A DNA stretch of 64,000 bases from Winogradskyella pacifica (GTDB taxonomy: Bacteria > Bacteroidota > Bacteroidia > Flavobacteriales > Flavobacteriaceae), in assembly GCF_013403915.1 (NCBI RefSeq), contig NZ_JABFDI010000005.1, positions 124,001 to 188,000 of the forward strand, read 5' to 3'. Of the stretch, positions 45,580-54,568 are shown one piece after another (within the stretch, counting starts at the first letter, position 1; the number at the start of each line of letters is the position of its first letter). A program made the position numbers and the translations under genes. Below the pieces are notes generated by a model, which was not told where the DNA came from, made no database searches, and saw nothing but the letters and a program-made list of their open reading frames with translations.

Positions 45580-46941
45580 ATGACACAGCAACAACTTCAA
45601 CATTTGTATTGGCGAGCAGGTTTTGGAATGCATCCAAAGTCCAATACAATCATATCTAAACAGAGAACATCAGTGGTTGAAGTACTTTTTGAATCTTCTA
45701 AAGCTTTTACTCCACTACATATTGATCTATCTTATTTAGATGGAATTAAACCAGTTGATCTTAAGAGTTTTCCAGAATTAGCACGAGAGATTAATCAAAA
45801 AGGTACCAAGAAAATTTTAGAGTTTAATATAGCTTGGGTAAAACGATTAGTTAATCCTAGTGAGTTACTTAGAGAGCGTATGACGTTGTTTTGGGCAAAT
45901 CATTTTGTGTGCAGAGAGAGAAATCCATTATATGCTGAGCGGTATAATAATACGCTTCGATACTTTGCTTTAGGCGATTTTAGAGATTTTGTGAAAGCTA
46001 TTTCTAAAGAAGCCGCAATGCTTAAATATCTAAATGGAAAACAAAATAGAAAAGCAAAACCTAATGAGAATTTTGCACGCGAATTAATGGAGCTGTTCAC
46101 ATTAGGTGAAGGACAGTACTCCGAAAAAGACATTAAAGAGTGCGCACGAGCTTTTACAGGCTATAGTCATGATTTTGAAGGGGATTTTGTATATAAAGAA
46201 AACCGTCATGATAATAATTCTAAGCTGTTTTTTAATAGCATAGGCAATTATGATGGTGATGATATTATCGATATTATTCTTAAAAACAAACAATGTGCTG
46301 CCTTTATTTCAGATAAGATCTACCGTCATTTTGTAAATCCTAAACCTAATAAAAAACATATCGCTGCTATGGCAGATGTGTTCTTTAAGGATTATAATAT
46401 CGAAAATTTAATGCGGTTTGTGTTTCTATCCGATTGGTTTTATGATGACGATAACATCGGTTCAAAAATTAAATCTCCTATAGAGTATTTAGTGGGTATG
46501 GCGAATACAGTGCCTGTTGTATTTGAAAAAGAAAAAGACCTCATTAAAATTCAAAAATTATTGGGACAAACCTTGTTAAACCCACCAAATGTGGCAGGTT
46601 GGAAAGGTGATAAAGCTTGGATTGATGCCAATACCATTATGATACGTTTAAAATTGCCTTCTGTAATTTTGAATAACTCCGTAATTGATTCGGGCCAAAA
46701 TGATCAATTCAAGAAGAAATTTATGCAAAAGTATAAAGGTAAATTACCTTTTAAAACCCTACCCAATTGGACTGCTTTTTTAGAGAATTTTGAGACTGTT
46801 GCCACGGGAGATCTTCAAGATTATATCCTTCAAGGGACTATTAATAAGGGGACTGCTGACTATTTAAAAACACTGAGTAAAATGTCTAAGCGAGAGTATT
46901 GCGTTCAGTTGATGTCATTACCAGAATATCAAATGTGTTAA
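45580..46941 (+). CDS. DUF1800 family protein
   Basis: A 453-residue protein of the DUF1800 family. Family-typical segments are RERMTLFWANHFV, NENFARELMELFTLGEGQYSE and the AFTGYS motif after it, plus LLNPPNVAGWKG near residue 330. The function is unknown. In Bacteroidota, Planctomycetes and others it is regularly followed by a DUF1501 gene, as here, two bases downstream. It has no obvious signal peptide, whereas its partner does. Confidence 0.9.
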   Translation: MTQQQLQHLYWRAGFGMHPKSNTIISKQRTSVVEVLFESSKAFTPLHIDLSYLDGIKPVDLKSFPELAREINQKGTKKILEFNIAWVKRLVNPSELLRERMTLFWANHFVCRERNPLYAERYNNTLRYFALGDFRDFVKAISKEAAMLKYLNGKQNRKAKPNENFARELMELFTLGEGQYSEKDIKECARAFTGYSHDFEGDFVYKENRHDNNSKLFFNSIGNYDGDDIIDIILKNKQCAAFISDKIYRHFVNPKPNKKHIAAMADVFFKDYNIENLMRFVFLSDWFYDDDNIGSKIKSPIEYLVGMANTVPVVFEKEKDLIKIQKLLGQTLLNPPNVAGWKGDKAWIDANTIMIRLKLPSVILNNSVIDSGQNDQFKKKFMQKYKGKLPFKTLPNWTAFLENFETVATGDLQDYILQGTINKGTADYLKTLSKMSKREYCVQLMSLPEYQMC

Positions 46942-46943
46942 TT

Positions 46944-48131
46944 ATGGATAGACGAAAATTTCTTAAAAATTCAGCACTAGCGAGCAGCTTATTTTTTGTT
47001 CCTGATTTTGTAAAAGCATTCGAAGCTGTGGCTTCAGAACGTTTAGGATATAAACGTTTGGTTATTGTACAATTGGCTGGAGGAAATGATGGACTTAATA
47101 CCATAATTCCGCACAACAATGATTTGTATTACAACGCAAGGCCAAAATTAGCGATTACTAAAGATATTATAAAACTAAATGACGATTTAGGATTTCATCC
47201 AAGTTTAAGTCCGTTACGTGGGTTGTTTGATAATGGAGAATTATCCATCATCAACAATGTCGGTTATCCAAACCCTGTACGATCACATTTTAGATCTATG
47301 GATATTTGGCAAACGGCAAGTAGCTCAGATGAATATTTGCAAAGTGGTTGGTTGGGGCGTTATTTAGATCAGTATGGAAAACAGCCTTACAATGCTATAG
47401 AAATTGATGAGAAGCTCAGTTTAGCCATGAAGGGTGATCATTTTAATGGCATTGCAACTAACGATTTTAGAGTCTTGTATAATTCGGCAAAAGACCCATA
47501 TTTTAAAAGTGTATTAAGCCATTATAACGATACACATTTAAGTGAACACAACTTAGGGTATTTGTATCAAACTATGATTGAAGCTAAATCCTCTGCGAAT
47601 TATATTTTTGAAAATACGGATGTAAAAACTTCACAAGAAACCTATCCTCAAAACGCATTTGCAAAACAACTTAAAAATGTAGCCCAGTTTATTAATTCGG
47701 GTTTAGACACTAAGGTTTTTTACACATCTCTTGGGGGATTTGATACGCATGCGAATCAGAATAACAAGCAAACAAAATTATTATCAGAATATGCAGGAAG
47801 TGTCTCGGCATTTGTAAGCGATTTAAAGCGAAATGATACGTTTAAAGATACATTGATTTTAACTTTCTCTGAGTTTGGAAGACGTGTTAAACAAAACGCA
47901 GCTAATGGTACAGATCATGGTACTGCTAATAATGTGTTTGTAATCGGTAAGAATCTAAAGAAGGCGGGTTTCTATAATAATTTGGCGAGTTTAAGTGACT
48001 TGGACGCTAATGGAGATATAAAATACACTACCGATTTTAGATCGATTTATGCTACAATACTTTCAAAATGGATGGGTGTTTCTGCTGACGGTATAATTCC
48101 AAATAAACAAGAACAATTAAATTTTATTTAA
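46944..48131 (+). CDS. DUF1501 family protein with Tat-type signal
   Basis: A 395-residue protein from ATG 46944, two bases after the DUF1800 stop; the longer frame back to 46899 overlaps that gene. The N-terminus MDRRKFLKNSALASS is a twin-arginine-like signal. The family is related to the sulfatase/alkaline-phosphatase fold; here QLAGGNDGLNTIIP, GGFDTHANQ and TFSEFGRRVKQN with TDHGTAN are visible, the last typical of the family's metal site. Function unknown; probably periplasmic or surface located. Confidence 0.9.
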   Translation: MDRRKFLKNSALASSLFFVPDFVKAFEAVASERLGYKRLVIVQLAGGNDGLNTIIPHNNDLYYNARPKLAITKDIIKLNDDLGFHPSLSPLRGLFDNGELSIINNVGYPNPVRSHFRSMDIWQTASSSDEYLQSGWLGRYLDQYGKQPYNAIEIDEKLSLAMKGDHFNGIATNDFRVLYNSAKDPYFKSVLSHYNDTHLSEHNLGYLYQTMIEAKSSANYIFENTDVKTSQETYPQNAFAKQLKNVAQFINSGLDTKVFYTSLGGFDTHANQNNKQTKLLSEYAGSVSAFVSDLKRNDTFKDTLILTFSEFGRRVKQNAANGTDHGTANNVFVIGKNLKKAGFYNNLASLSDLDANGDIKYTTDFRSIYATILSKWMGVSADGIIPNKQEQLNFI

Positions 48132-48136
48132 GCGCA

Positions 48137-48188
48137 TAAAAAAACCTTGTTTCAATTTTCAGCTTTTGGCTTTAGAGAAACAAGGTTT
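48137..48188 (-). terminator. Possible terminator between DUF1501 and AlbA_2 genes
   Basis: AAACCTTGTTTC pairs with GAAACAAGGTTT across a loop of about 24 bases. Only the minus strand has a T-run after the stem, about 160 bases after the convergent gene's stop. The remaining stretch to 48345 shows nothing notable. Confidence 0.5.
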
Positions 48189-48345
48189 GGTAATTGATTA
48201 ATAGCATTACAAATATGGACAATATTTAGGTGGGTCAGCAAAGTTTCTGATGAATGGTCGAAAAAAATGTATAATCAGTAGTGTTTTTAAGTTTGATTCG
48301 GTAAAACGCAAAAATCAGGGATTAAAAACATTTATTATCGGTGAA

Positions 48346-49479
48346 CTAACTGTATTTTACTTTTCGTAATATTCGCATGGTTTCTTTGTACGAATAATAG
48401 AGTTCTAAATTGTAGCTTTTTAAATGTGGTTTTATCTCTTCCAATTTTTGCAATGCTATTTCAAATCCGTTTAGATAACAAATTAAATAGCTGGCAGCTA
48501 AATTCTTTAAATCTTGGGATTCGCTTTGAGACAGTGTTATGGTCTTTTTTAGTTTTTCTAAAATTGAATTATTAGAATTGTAAATATGGTGTAACACTTT
48601 TTTATCAAATTGAGGCGGCTCAAATACGAGATTAACTTCAATAGAATAACTAGCGTTGTTTTCGAAGTGAATAATCTTTTCTTCAAGTTTGTAGTATTTA
48701 TGAGACTGATACAAGCCTAGTTTTACATATTCAATAATTATAAAAGAATCTTCGGTATATGAAATTGAAACTTCATCTAAAGCCGAATAAAATAGACGAA
48801 CCTGTTCATTAATTAATTCGATATCTACTCTAGAAAAGAACAATTCATTTTTTACATACTTTTTGTAGCCAGACCAACACAACACAAAGTATTCTTTAAA
48901 AACTTTATACTGCGGACTAAAATCCTGACGCTTGTTCATAAAATCGAAAACACCATCTAATGTTAGTTCAATATTATTTTGTGCATTGTTTTCAATCGCT
49001 GCAACAATTTTTGAATTTACATCTTCAATTTCAATATCAAAAACCTTAGGCATGCTGATGCTTCCGTCTCTAAAAAACACAGAGCCACCGTAATATTTCC
49101 AGATGTTTTTTTTAAGAGCTGTAATACTATCAAGGGGTCTAATAGTTACTAAACCAACGACTTTGTCGTCTGGTAAATGCGGAAATGGAATGTTTTCGTA
49201 TTGTACAATTGGCGGATTGTTGAGGTAAGCGTTAATGAGATTCTGAATTTTGCTATCATCAAAAAAATCGACACCAATAATTTCGTTATCGGTATCTTCT
49301 ACTCCAATAACGATATAAGAATTGTTCTTTGGATTGCTGTTAGAGAGTGCGCAAACATGTTTTAAAAACTTCGCTTTTCCTTCTTTTTGACTAATATCAA
49401 TTTTTCGCTTTTTATCATAAAAACTGTTCTCATCGTTGTGAGCAAGTAAGTGCTTTATGAGAAGGCGTTTGTTAATCAA
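48346..49479 (-). CDS. AlbA_2 (Schlafen-like) domain protein
   Basis: A 377-residue protein. The N-terminal 150 residues show the AlbA_2 pattern (KFLKHVCALSNSN, YIVIGVEDTDNEIIGVD, KVVGLVTI), a predicted nucleic-acid-binding fold found in Schlafen-like and regulatory proteins, often annotated as an ATP-binding protein. The C-terminal half is helical and not recognised. The start is TTG: the frame is closed by a stop two codons upstream and no ATG occurs near the domain start. Two genes of quite different kind follow it upstream on the same strand. Confidence 0.75.
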   Translation of the reverse strand: MINKRLLIKHLLAHNDENSFYDKKRKIDISQKEGKAKFLKHVCALSNSNPKNNSYIVIGVEDTDNEIIGVDFFDDSKIQNLINAYLNNPPIVQYENIPFPHLPDDKVVGLVTIRPLDSITALKKNIWKYYGGSVFFRDGSISMPKVFDIEIEDVNSKIVAAIENNAQNNIELTLDGVFDFMNKRQDFSPQYKVFKEYFVLCWSGYKKYVKNELFFSRVDIELINEQVRLFYSALDEVSISYTEDSFIIIEYVKLGLYQSHKYYKLEEKIIHFENNASYSIEVNLVFEPPQFDKKVLHHIYNSNNSILEKLKKTITLSQSESQDLKNLAASYLICYLNGFEIALQKLEEIKPHLKSYNLELYYSYKETMRILRKVKYS

Positions 49480-49519
49480 GGACTATTGTCTATTAATTAT
49501 TGTTATTATTTATTAGGGC

Positions 49520-49909
49520 TTAATCGAACTTTGGCCCTTTTCGATTAGATTTTTTTAAATAATTCATAAATTTTGAAAGTTGCTCAATAAGATTTTCGGC
49601 TTTCGAATTAAGCTCAGTATATAATTCTACAGTAATATGATTTCTGTTTTTTGCACGCAATAATTGTGATTTGGTTTCTGCGCAAGAGCCGCGTGAAAAA
49701 CTCAAAAACATAATAAATTCTTTATTTCCACCTCTACCGAATCCTTCAGCGATATTATCCATAATTGAACCAGAAGAACCATTTATTTGTTCTCTCAATT
49801 TATAATCTTTTTGTAAAGGTGTATTTATAATGATATCCCAAATAGCATCACAAAATGTTGTAGCATTTTTGTAAACTTCTAAATCTTCAAATGAACGATA
49901 ATGTGCCAT
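49520..49909 (-). CDS. Four-helix-bundle protein, 23S rRNA intervening-sequence protein family
   Basis: A 129-residue protein of the four-helix-bundle family first seen within 23S rRNA intervening sequences. Typical motifs are FEDLEVYKNATTF, LREQINGSSGSIMDNIAEGFGRGGNKEF and AETKSQLLRAKN. Here it is a free-standing gene with no rRNA around it. The role is unknown; nucleic-acid contact has been suggested for relatives. It is upstream of the AlbA_2 gene on the same strand. Confidence 0.9.
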   Translation of the reverse strand: MAHYRSFEDLEVYKNATTFCDAIWDIIINTPLQKDYKLREQINGSSGSIMDNIAEGFGRGGNKEFIMFLSFSRGSCAETKSQLLRAKNRNHITVELYTELNSKAENLIEQLSKFMNYLKKSNRKGPKFD

Positions 49910-49957
49910 GGTGTAGAAATAAAAAATAATTAATAATATTCAACAACAGTGAAGAAA

Positions 49958-50710
49958 CTATAAAGATTTCTTTACTGTTGTTGAATTGGCTTGAGCCGTA
50001 CAAAACATCAATACATCTGCAATATTTACATGAGCAGGTCTAGAGATGGCAAAATAAATGACTTCTGCTACATCTTCCGCTTGCAAAGCTTTATAGCCTT
50101 TGTATACATTATCTGCTGCGGCATCTCCTTTAAACCGAACCTCAGAAAATTCAGTTTCTACCAAACCAGGATTTATAGCACCTACTTTAATTCCGAAGGG
50201 GTTTAAATCAATACGCATGCCTTCTGTAATGGCTAAAACGGCATGTTTACTGCCGCAATACACATTACCATTTGGATACACTTCTTTACCTGCAGAAGAA
50301 CCTATATTAATAATTTGTCCGGATTTACGTTCGGTCATTCCTGGAATAATAGATTTACTAACATAGAGCAAACCTTTTACATTAATATCCATCATCGCAT
50401 CCCAATCGTCTAAATTTCCGGTTTGGATGGGGTCTAAGCCATGGGCATTACCTGCATTGTTTATTAAAATATCAATATGTTGATACTCTTTTGGTAAAGA
50501 CGCAATAGCTTCAAATGTTTTTTCTCTATCGCGAACATCAAAATTTAACGTATGCACATTGGTTTCTTTTGAAAGTGTCCTTTGAACACTATCTAAGCGC
50601 TCTTGTCTACGACCACATAATATTAAGTTAATGCCATGTTTCGCAAATACATGAGCCGTTGCTCTTCCGATTCCGCTTGTTGCTCCTGTTATTAATGCTA
50701 TTTTTTTCAT
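49958..50710 (-). CDS. SDR-family NAD(P)-dependent oxidoreductase
   Basis: A 250-residue short-chain dehydrogenase. The cofactor motif TGATSGIG is near the N-terminus, NNAG near residue 87, and the catalytic Ser (IGSSAG), Tyr and Lys (YCGSK) near 137-155. The overall pattern resembles YdfG-type 3-hydroxy-acid (serine/threonine) dehydrogenases, which oxidise beta-hydroxy acids using NADP. Cytoplasmic. It lies upstream of the four-helix-bundle gene; a dispersed repeat follows on its 5' side at 50716-50742. Confidence 0.9.
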   Translation of the reverse strand: MKKIALITGATSGIGRATAHVFAKHGINLILCGRRQERLDSVQRTLSKETNVHTLNFDVRDREKTFEAIASLPKEYQHIDILINNAGNAHGLDPIQTGNLDDWDAMMDINVKGLLYVSKSIIPGMTERKSGQIINIGSSAGKEVYPNGNVYCGSKHAVLAITEGMRIDLNPFGIKVGAINPGLVETEFSEVRFKGDAAADNVYKGYKALQAEDVAEVIYFAISRPAHVNIADVLMFCTAQANSTTVKKSL

Positions 50711-50715
50711 GTTTC

Positions 50716-50742
50716 TGTCATTCCTGCGAAAGCAGTAATCTC
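50716..50742. repeat. Dispersed short repeat TGTCATTCCTGCGAAAGCAG type
   Basis: Third copy of the CCTGCGAAAGCAG-type repeat (others at 8886-8907 and 36499-36522). It lies between the SDR and the aldo/keto reductase genes. Confidence 0.6.
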
Positions 50743-50800
50743 TTTATTGTTATGATATTTGAGTTTTAAATACAAGATTCCTTCTTTTTGTAGGGATTCA

Positions 50801-51664
50801 CTAAGGTACGTTATGTCCTTGTGCAGCTTGTAAAATTAAAAACCAATCTTCTAATTCTAATTCAATTTTCGCTGCTTCAACAGCGAGTTTTAATCGTTTT
50901 TCAGTCGTTGTTCCTATAACAGGGTGAATACCTGAGGGATGCTTTAAGATCCAAGCCAATAACAACTGATCTTCCGTTGCGTTATATTTATCCATTAATT
51001 CACCTAGTTGTTTATGGATACGTCTGGTTTGTTCATTATCGTCTTTAAATACAGAACCTAAAGGAGACCAAGCCATTGGTTTTATGCCGCTAGTGGTCAT
51101 AAAATCTAAGGTGCCGTTATACATTGCAGAATGTTCGGTTAGAGAGAATTCAATTTGATTGACGTCAATATCCATGCGTAAACCAATCATGTCCATTTGC
51201 GATGGTGTAAAATTAGACACACCAAAGTCTCTAATTTTTCCGTCTTTTTTTAAAACGGTAATTGCTTCGGCAATGTCTTCAGCAACCATTAACGGACTAG
51301 GTCTGTGCAGTAACAATAAATCTAAATAATCAGTTTCAAGATTTTTTAGAGAGTCTTCAACAGAACAAATAATATGATCTTTACTGTAATTGTAATGTTT
51401 AACTTTATTTTTTCTGTTATCACTGAGTTCTTGAATACCGCATTTTGAAATTAGCTGAAGGTCTTCACGTTTAAGACTAGAGCTTTTAAATGCTTTACCA
51501 AAGTCGGCTTCAGTAGTATAAGCCCCATAAATGTCAGCATGGTCGAAAGTAGTAATGTGGTTAGAAACACAGAAGTTCATTAAAGCTTCCATCTCTTTAT
51601 TTGAGAGCTGTTTTCCCCAGCTTCCCCAGGTCATAGTACCTGCAATTAATCGAGAATATTTCAC
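50801..51664 (-). CDS. Aldo/keto reductase
   Basis: A 287-residue TIM-barrel oxidoreductase that reduces carbonyl compounds with NADPH. The catalytic tetrad is visible: Asp and Tyr in FDHADIYGAY, Lys in LISKCGI and His in LLLLHRPSP. The pattern is like that of E. coli YdhF. Substrate unknown. It is upstream of the SDR gene on the same strand; both are oxidoreductases but are separated by 90 bases and a repeat. Confidence 0.9.
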   Translation of the reverse strand: MKYSRLIAGTMTWGSWGKQLSNKEMEALMNFCVSNHITTFDHADIYGAYTTEADFGKAFKSSSLKREDLQLISKCGIQELSDNRKNKVKHYNYSKDHIICSVEDSLKNLETDYLDLLLLHRPSPLMVAEDIAEAITVLKKDGKIRDFGVSNFTPSQMDMIGLRMDIDVNQIEFSLTEHSAMYNGTLDFMTTSGIKPMAWSPLGSVFKDDNEQTRRIHKQLGELMDKYNATEDQLLLAWILKHPSGIHPVIGTTTEKRLKLAVEAAKIELELEDWFLILQAAQGHNVP

Positions 51665-51768
51665 TTTATTTTCAGTTTATATAGGTTTTTGTGCAATTCA
51701 TGCATAAAAATACTCAAAACATACCGAATGAGGTATCATTGCTCTGTAATTATTCAATACCCCAAATT

Positions 51769-52335
51769 ATGAAACATTTACAAGCCATTAAGTTTTTAGC
51801 ATTTACATTTATCATTTTAATCAGCGCAACAAGTTGTTCTAAAGATGAGATGGATAATACCGATCAATTAGCAGCAGTGTCTGTTAGTTTAAAAAGCACG
51901 ACACAAGACCTTAATAAAGTTTACTTAGATATAGCCGATGTGCAAATACGTGTTACAGAGGAGAAAAGTGCTTCAAATTGGGTTAGCCTAAATGCAATTA
52001 ACACAGGTACACACAATGTTAGCGCGCTTAATGCTGATAATCAATTGCAATTAGTAAGTTATTTTGAAATTAAATCGGCATATGTTTATGAAATTAGAAT
52101 CGTTTTAGGTGACAATAATTTTATGGATATTGACCAAACATTATTCAGTTTAGATGTTGCAGATAAAGGAAATGCTACACCTTCTAACTTGGTAAATACA
52201 GAATTTGAATCTAATCATATTTATGACATAGTAATAGATCTTAACCTCGATGAATCTATTAGCTTTAATGCGTCTGATAATATGATGGTATTAAATCCTA
52301 AATTGTATACAGAAATAAGAGACATTCAATATTAA
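51769..52335 (+). CDS. DUF4382 lipoprotein
   Basis: A 188-residue lipoprotein from ATG 51769 (MKHLQAIKFLAFTFIILISATSC); the longer frame from 51691 would start far before the signal peptide. The rest follows the DUF4382 pattern: VSVSLKSTTQDLNKVYLDIADVQI and the ending NPKLYTEIRD. The fold is probably a beta-sandwich; function unknown. It is divergent from the aldo/keto reductase gene and followed by two hairpins. Confidence 0.8.
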   Translation: MKHLQAIKFLAFTFIILISATSCSKDEMDNTDQLAAVSVSLKSTTQDLNKVYLDIADVQIRVTEEKSASNWVSLNAINTGTHNVSALNADNQLQLVSYFEIKSAYVYEIRIVLGDNNFMDIDQTLFSLDVADKGNATPSNLVNTEFESNHIYDIVIDLNLDESISFNASDNMMVLNPKLYTEIRDIQY

Positions 52336-52355
52336 TTATCTAATCCATGATTAAT

Positions 52356-52377
52356 AGAACTCGTTTTGGCGAGTTCT
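52356..52377 (+). terminator. First hairpin after the DUF4382 gene
   Basis: AGAACTCG pairs with CGAGTTCT around a six-base loop, without a strong T-tract. It probably supports the terminator directly downstream. Confidence 0.5.
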
Positions 52378-52388
52378 AAACTTTAAAT

Positions 52389-52418
52389 GAGCAATACTTC
52401 GGTGTTGCTCTTTTTTTT
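52389..52418 (+). terminator. Intrinsic terminator with UUCG tetraloop
   Basis: GAGCAATAC pairs with GTGTTGCTC (one G-U pair) around loop TTCG, followed by T8. It isolates the Bat operon from the DUF4382 gene. Confidence 0.92.
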
Positions 52419-52555
52419 AACCAATTGTTAACAGCAACTAAGAAAAAAAATTAACACTTTGCATGCTCTAAAACACACGAAGCCATTTCTTATTAAAAAA
52501 TTACTTTAAAATGAAATTGGTGTAAAACATAGTTTTGTTCTTAAACCCTTAAATA

Positions 52556-53557
52556 ATGGAAGAAACGAGTACAGTTGATATTAAGTCAATTAACGAAAAG
52601 ATAGAAAGAGAAAGTGCATTTGTAGATTTATTAACCTTTGAAATGAATAAGGTTATTGTTGGACAAAAGCATATGGTAGAGCGATTACTCATCGGTTTAT
52701 TAGGTCAAGGTCATATTTTACTAGAAGGTGTGCCAGGTTTAGCAAAAACATTAGCGATTAATACGCTTTCAAAAGCGATTGATGCTTCTTTTAGTAGAAT
52801 TCAGTTTACACCAGATTTATTGCCTGCAGATGTTGTTGGTACATTAATTTTTAATATGAAGGAGAATGACTTCACGATTAAAAAAGGACCAATCTTCGCC
52901 AATTTTGTTTTAGCAGATGAGATTAACAGAGCACCAGCTAAAGTACAATCGGCTTTGCTTGAAGCGATGCAAGAAAAACAAGTTACTATTGGTGATGAAA
53001 CGTTTATTTTAGACAAGCCATTCTTGGTAATGGCAACGATGAACCCAGTTGAGCAAGAAGGAACGTATCCGTTACCAGAAGCACAAGTGGATCGTTTTAT
53101 GTTAAAAACGGTTATCGATTATCCAACGATAGATGATGAGCAGCAAATTGTAAGAGCGAACTTAAGAGGAACTTACGAAAAAGTAAACCCTGTAGTTTCT
53201 ATCGCTCAAATTCTAAGCGCACAAAATGCAGTTAGAGAAGTTTATATGGATGAAAAAATTGAGAAATATATTCTCGATATCATTTTCGCAACACGTTATC
53301 CTGAAAAATATAAACTAGGGGATTTAAAACCATTAATTTCGTTTGGAGCCTCTCCTCGTGGAAGTATAAACTTAGCCACAGCAGCGAAATGTTACGCTTT
53401 TATTAAACGAAGAGGTTATGTTATTCCAGAAGATGTACGTGCTATTGTTCACGATGTTTTACGTCACAGAATAGGAATTACTTACGAAGCAGAAGCGGAG
53501 AACATCACTTCAGAAGATATTATCAATAAGATTGTAAACGTAATCGAAGTACCATAA
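52556..53557 (+). CDS. MoxR family AAA+ ATPase
   Basis: A 333-residue AAA+ ATPase of the MoxR group. Walker A is EGVPGLAKT (about residue 59), Walker B FVLADEINRAPAKVQ, followed by MATMNPVEQEGTYPLPEAQVDRF (sensor 1) and SFGASPRGS (sensor 2). MoxR proteins act as chaperones for partner VWA proteins. It is first gene of the Bat operon and is followed by a DUF58 protein. Confidence 0.95.
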   Translation: MEETSTVDIKSINEKIERESAFVDLLTFEMNKVIVGQKHMVERLLIGLLGQGHILLEGVPGLAKTLAINTLSKAIDASFSRIQFTPDLLPADVVGTLIFNMKENDFTIKKGPIFANFVLADEINRAPAKVQSALLEAMQEKQVTIGDETFILDKPFLVMATMNPVEQEGTYPLPEAQVDRFMLKTVIDYPTIDDEQQIVRANLRGTYEKVNPVVSIAQILSAQNAVREVYMDEKIEKYILDIIFATRYPEKYKLGDLKPLISFGASPRGSINLATAAKCYAFIKRRGYVIPEDVRAIVHDVLRHRIGITYEAEAENITSEDIINKIVNVIEVP

Positions 53558-53562
53558 TAGTG

Positions 53563-53651
53563 GTCAGTAAATCAGTATTCAGTTGGCAGTGGCTAACTCC
53601 AATTCTGATTTATGCGTAACGACTAACTGAAGACTGCTCACAGCAAACTGA
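53563..53651. repeat. Inverted arms of CAGT-heptad repeats
   Basis: The left part reads CAGTAAATCAGTATTCAGTT and continues with GGCAGTGGC: units of CAGT plus three or four bases (from 53565). The right part (53630-53651), read on the opposite strand, gives CAGTTTGCTGTGAGCAGTCT followed by TCAGTTAGTC, again with a seven-base period. The element fills the spacer between the moxR and DUF58 genes. Confidence 0.6.
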
Positions 53652-53655
53652 AAAA

Positions 53656-54522
53656 ATGGATACTAAAGAACTTCTTAAAAAAGTACGAAAAATAGAGATT
53701 AAGACACGTCGTTTGTCTGATCATATATTTGGAGGTGAATATCACTCAACCTTTAAAGGTCGTGGTATGACATTTTCTGAAGTGCGCCAGTACCAATTTG
53801 GCGATGATGTAAGAAATATAGATTGGAACGTTACAGCAAGAACCAATTCGCCTCATATTAAAGTTTTTGAAGAAGAGCGAGAACTTACCATGATGCTTAT
53901 GGTAGATGTTTCAGGAAGTGAAATGTTTGGAACACAAAACCAATTTAAAAATGAAATAGTTACAGAAATGGCAGCTACATTAGCATTTTCTGCAACTCAG
54001 AACAACGATAAGATAGGTCTTATTTTATTTTCAGATCAGATTGAACTTTATATTCCACCTAAAAAAGGACGTTCTCATGTACTTAGAATAATTAGAGAAT
54101 TAATAGAGTTTAAGCCTAAGAGTAAACAAACTAACGTTGCAGAGGCCTTTAAGTTTTTGTCTAACGTCATGAAGAAAAAGGCGATTGTTTTTGTGCTATC
54201 CGATTTTGTAGCCGATAATTACAAGCAGAATCTTAAAATTGCAGCAGGTAGACACGATATTACTGGGATCAGAGTCTATGATAAACACGAGGAAGATATT
54301 CCTAATTTAGGCATGGTTCAAATGCAAGACGAGGAAACCGGAGAATTAATTTTGGTAAATACGTCATCTAAAAAGGTAAGACAGAATTATAACCAATTTT
54401 ATAACGAAAAAGTCAACTATTTTAAAGACAGTTTCACTAAATCTGGAGCAGGAGTTATTGATTGCCGTGTAGATGAAAGTTATGTAAAGAAACTCTTAGG
54501 GTATTTTAAAAGAAGAGGATAG
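53656..54522 (+). CDS. DUF58 domain protein
   Basis: A 288-residue protein of the DUF58 family, with the signature FSEVRQYQFGDDVRNIDWNVTAR (residues 36-58) and a VWA-like segment starting VDVSGSE. DUF58 proteins regularly pair with MoxR ATPases; the assumed role is in assembly of envelope or secreted complexes. Second gene of the Bat operon, 98 bp after moxR across a repeat element. Confidence 0.95.
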   Translation: MDTKELLKKVRKIEIKTRRLSDHIFGGEYHSTFKGRGMTFSEVRQYQFGDDVRNIDWNVTARTNSPHIKVFEEERELTMMLMVDVSGSEMFGTQNQFKNEIVTEMAATLAFSATQNNDKIGLILFSDQIELYIPPKKGRSHVLRIIRELIEFKPKSKQTNVAEAFKFLSNVMKKKAIVFVLSDFVADNYKQNLKIAAGRHDITGIRVYDKHEEDIPNLGMVQMQDEETGELILVNTSSKKVRQNYNQFYNEKVNYFKDSFTKSGAGVIDCRVDESYVKKLLGYFKRRG

Positions 54523-54568
54523 AAAAAAAGAGTAGAGGAAAAGAGTTTTGCGAAAAGAAGAAAAGAAT

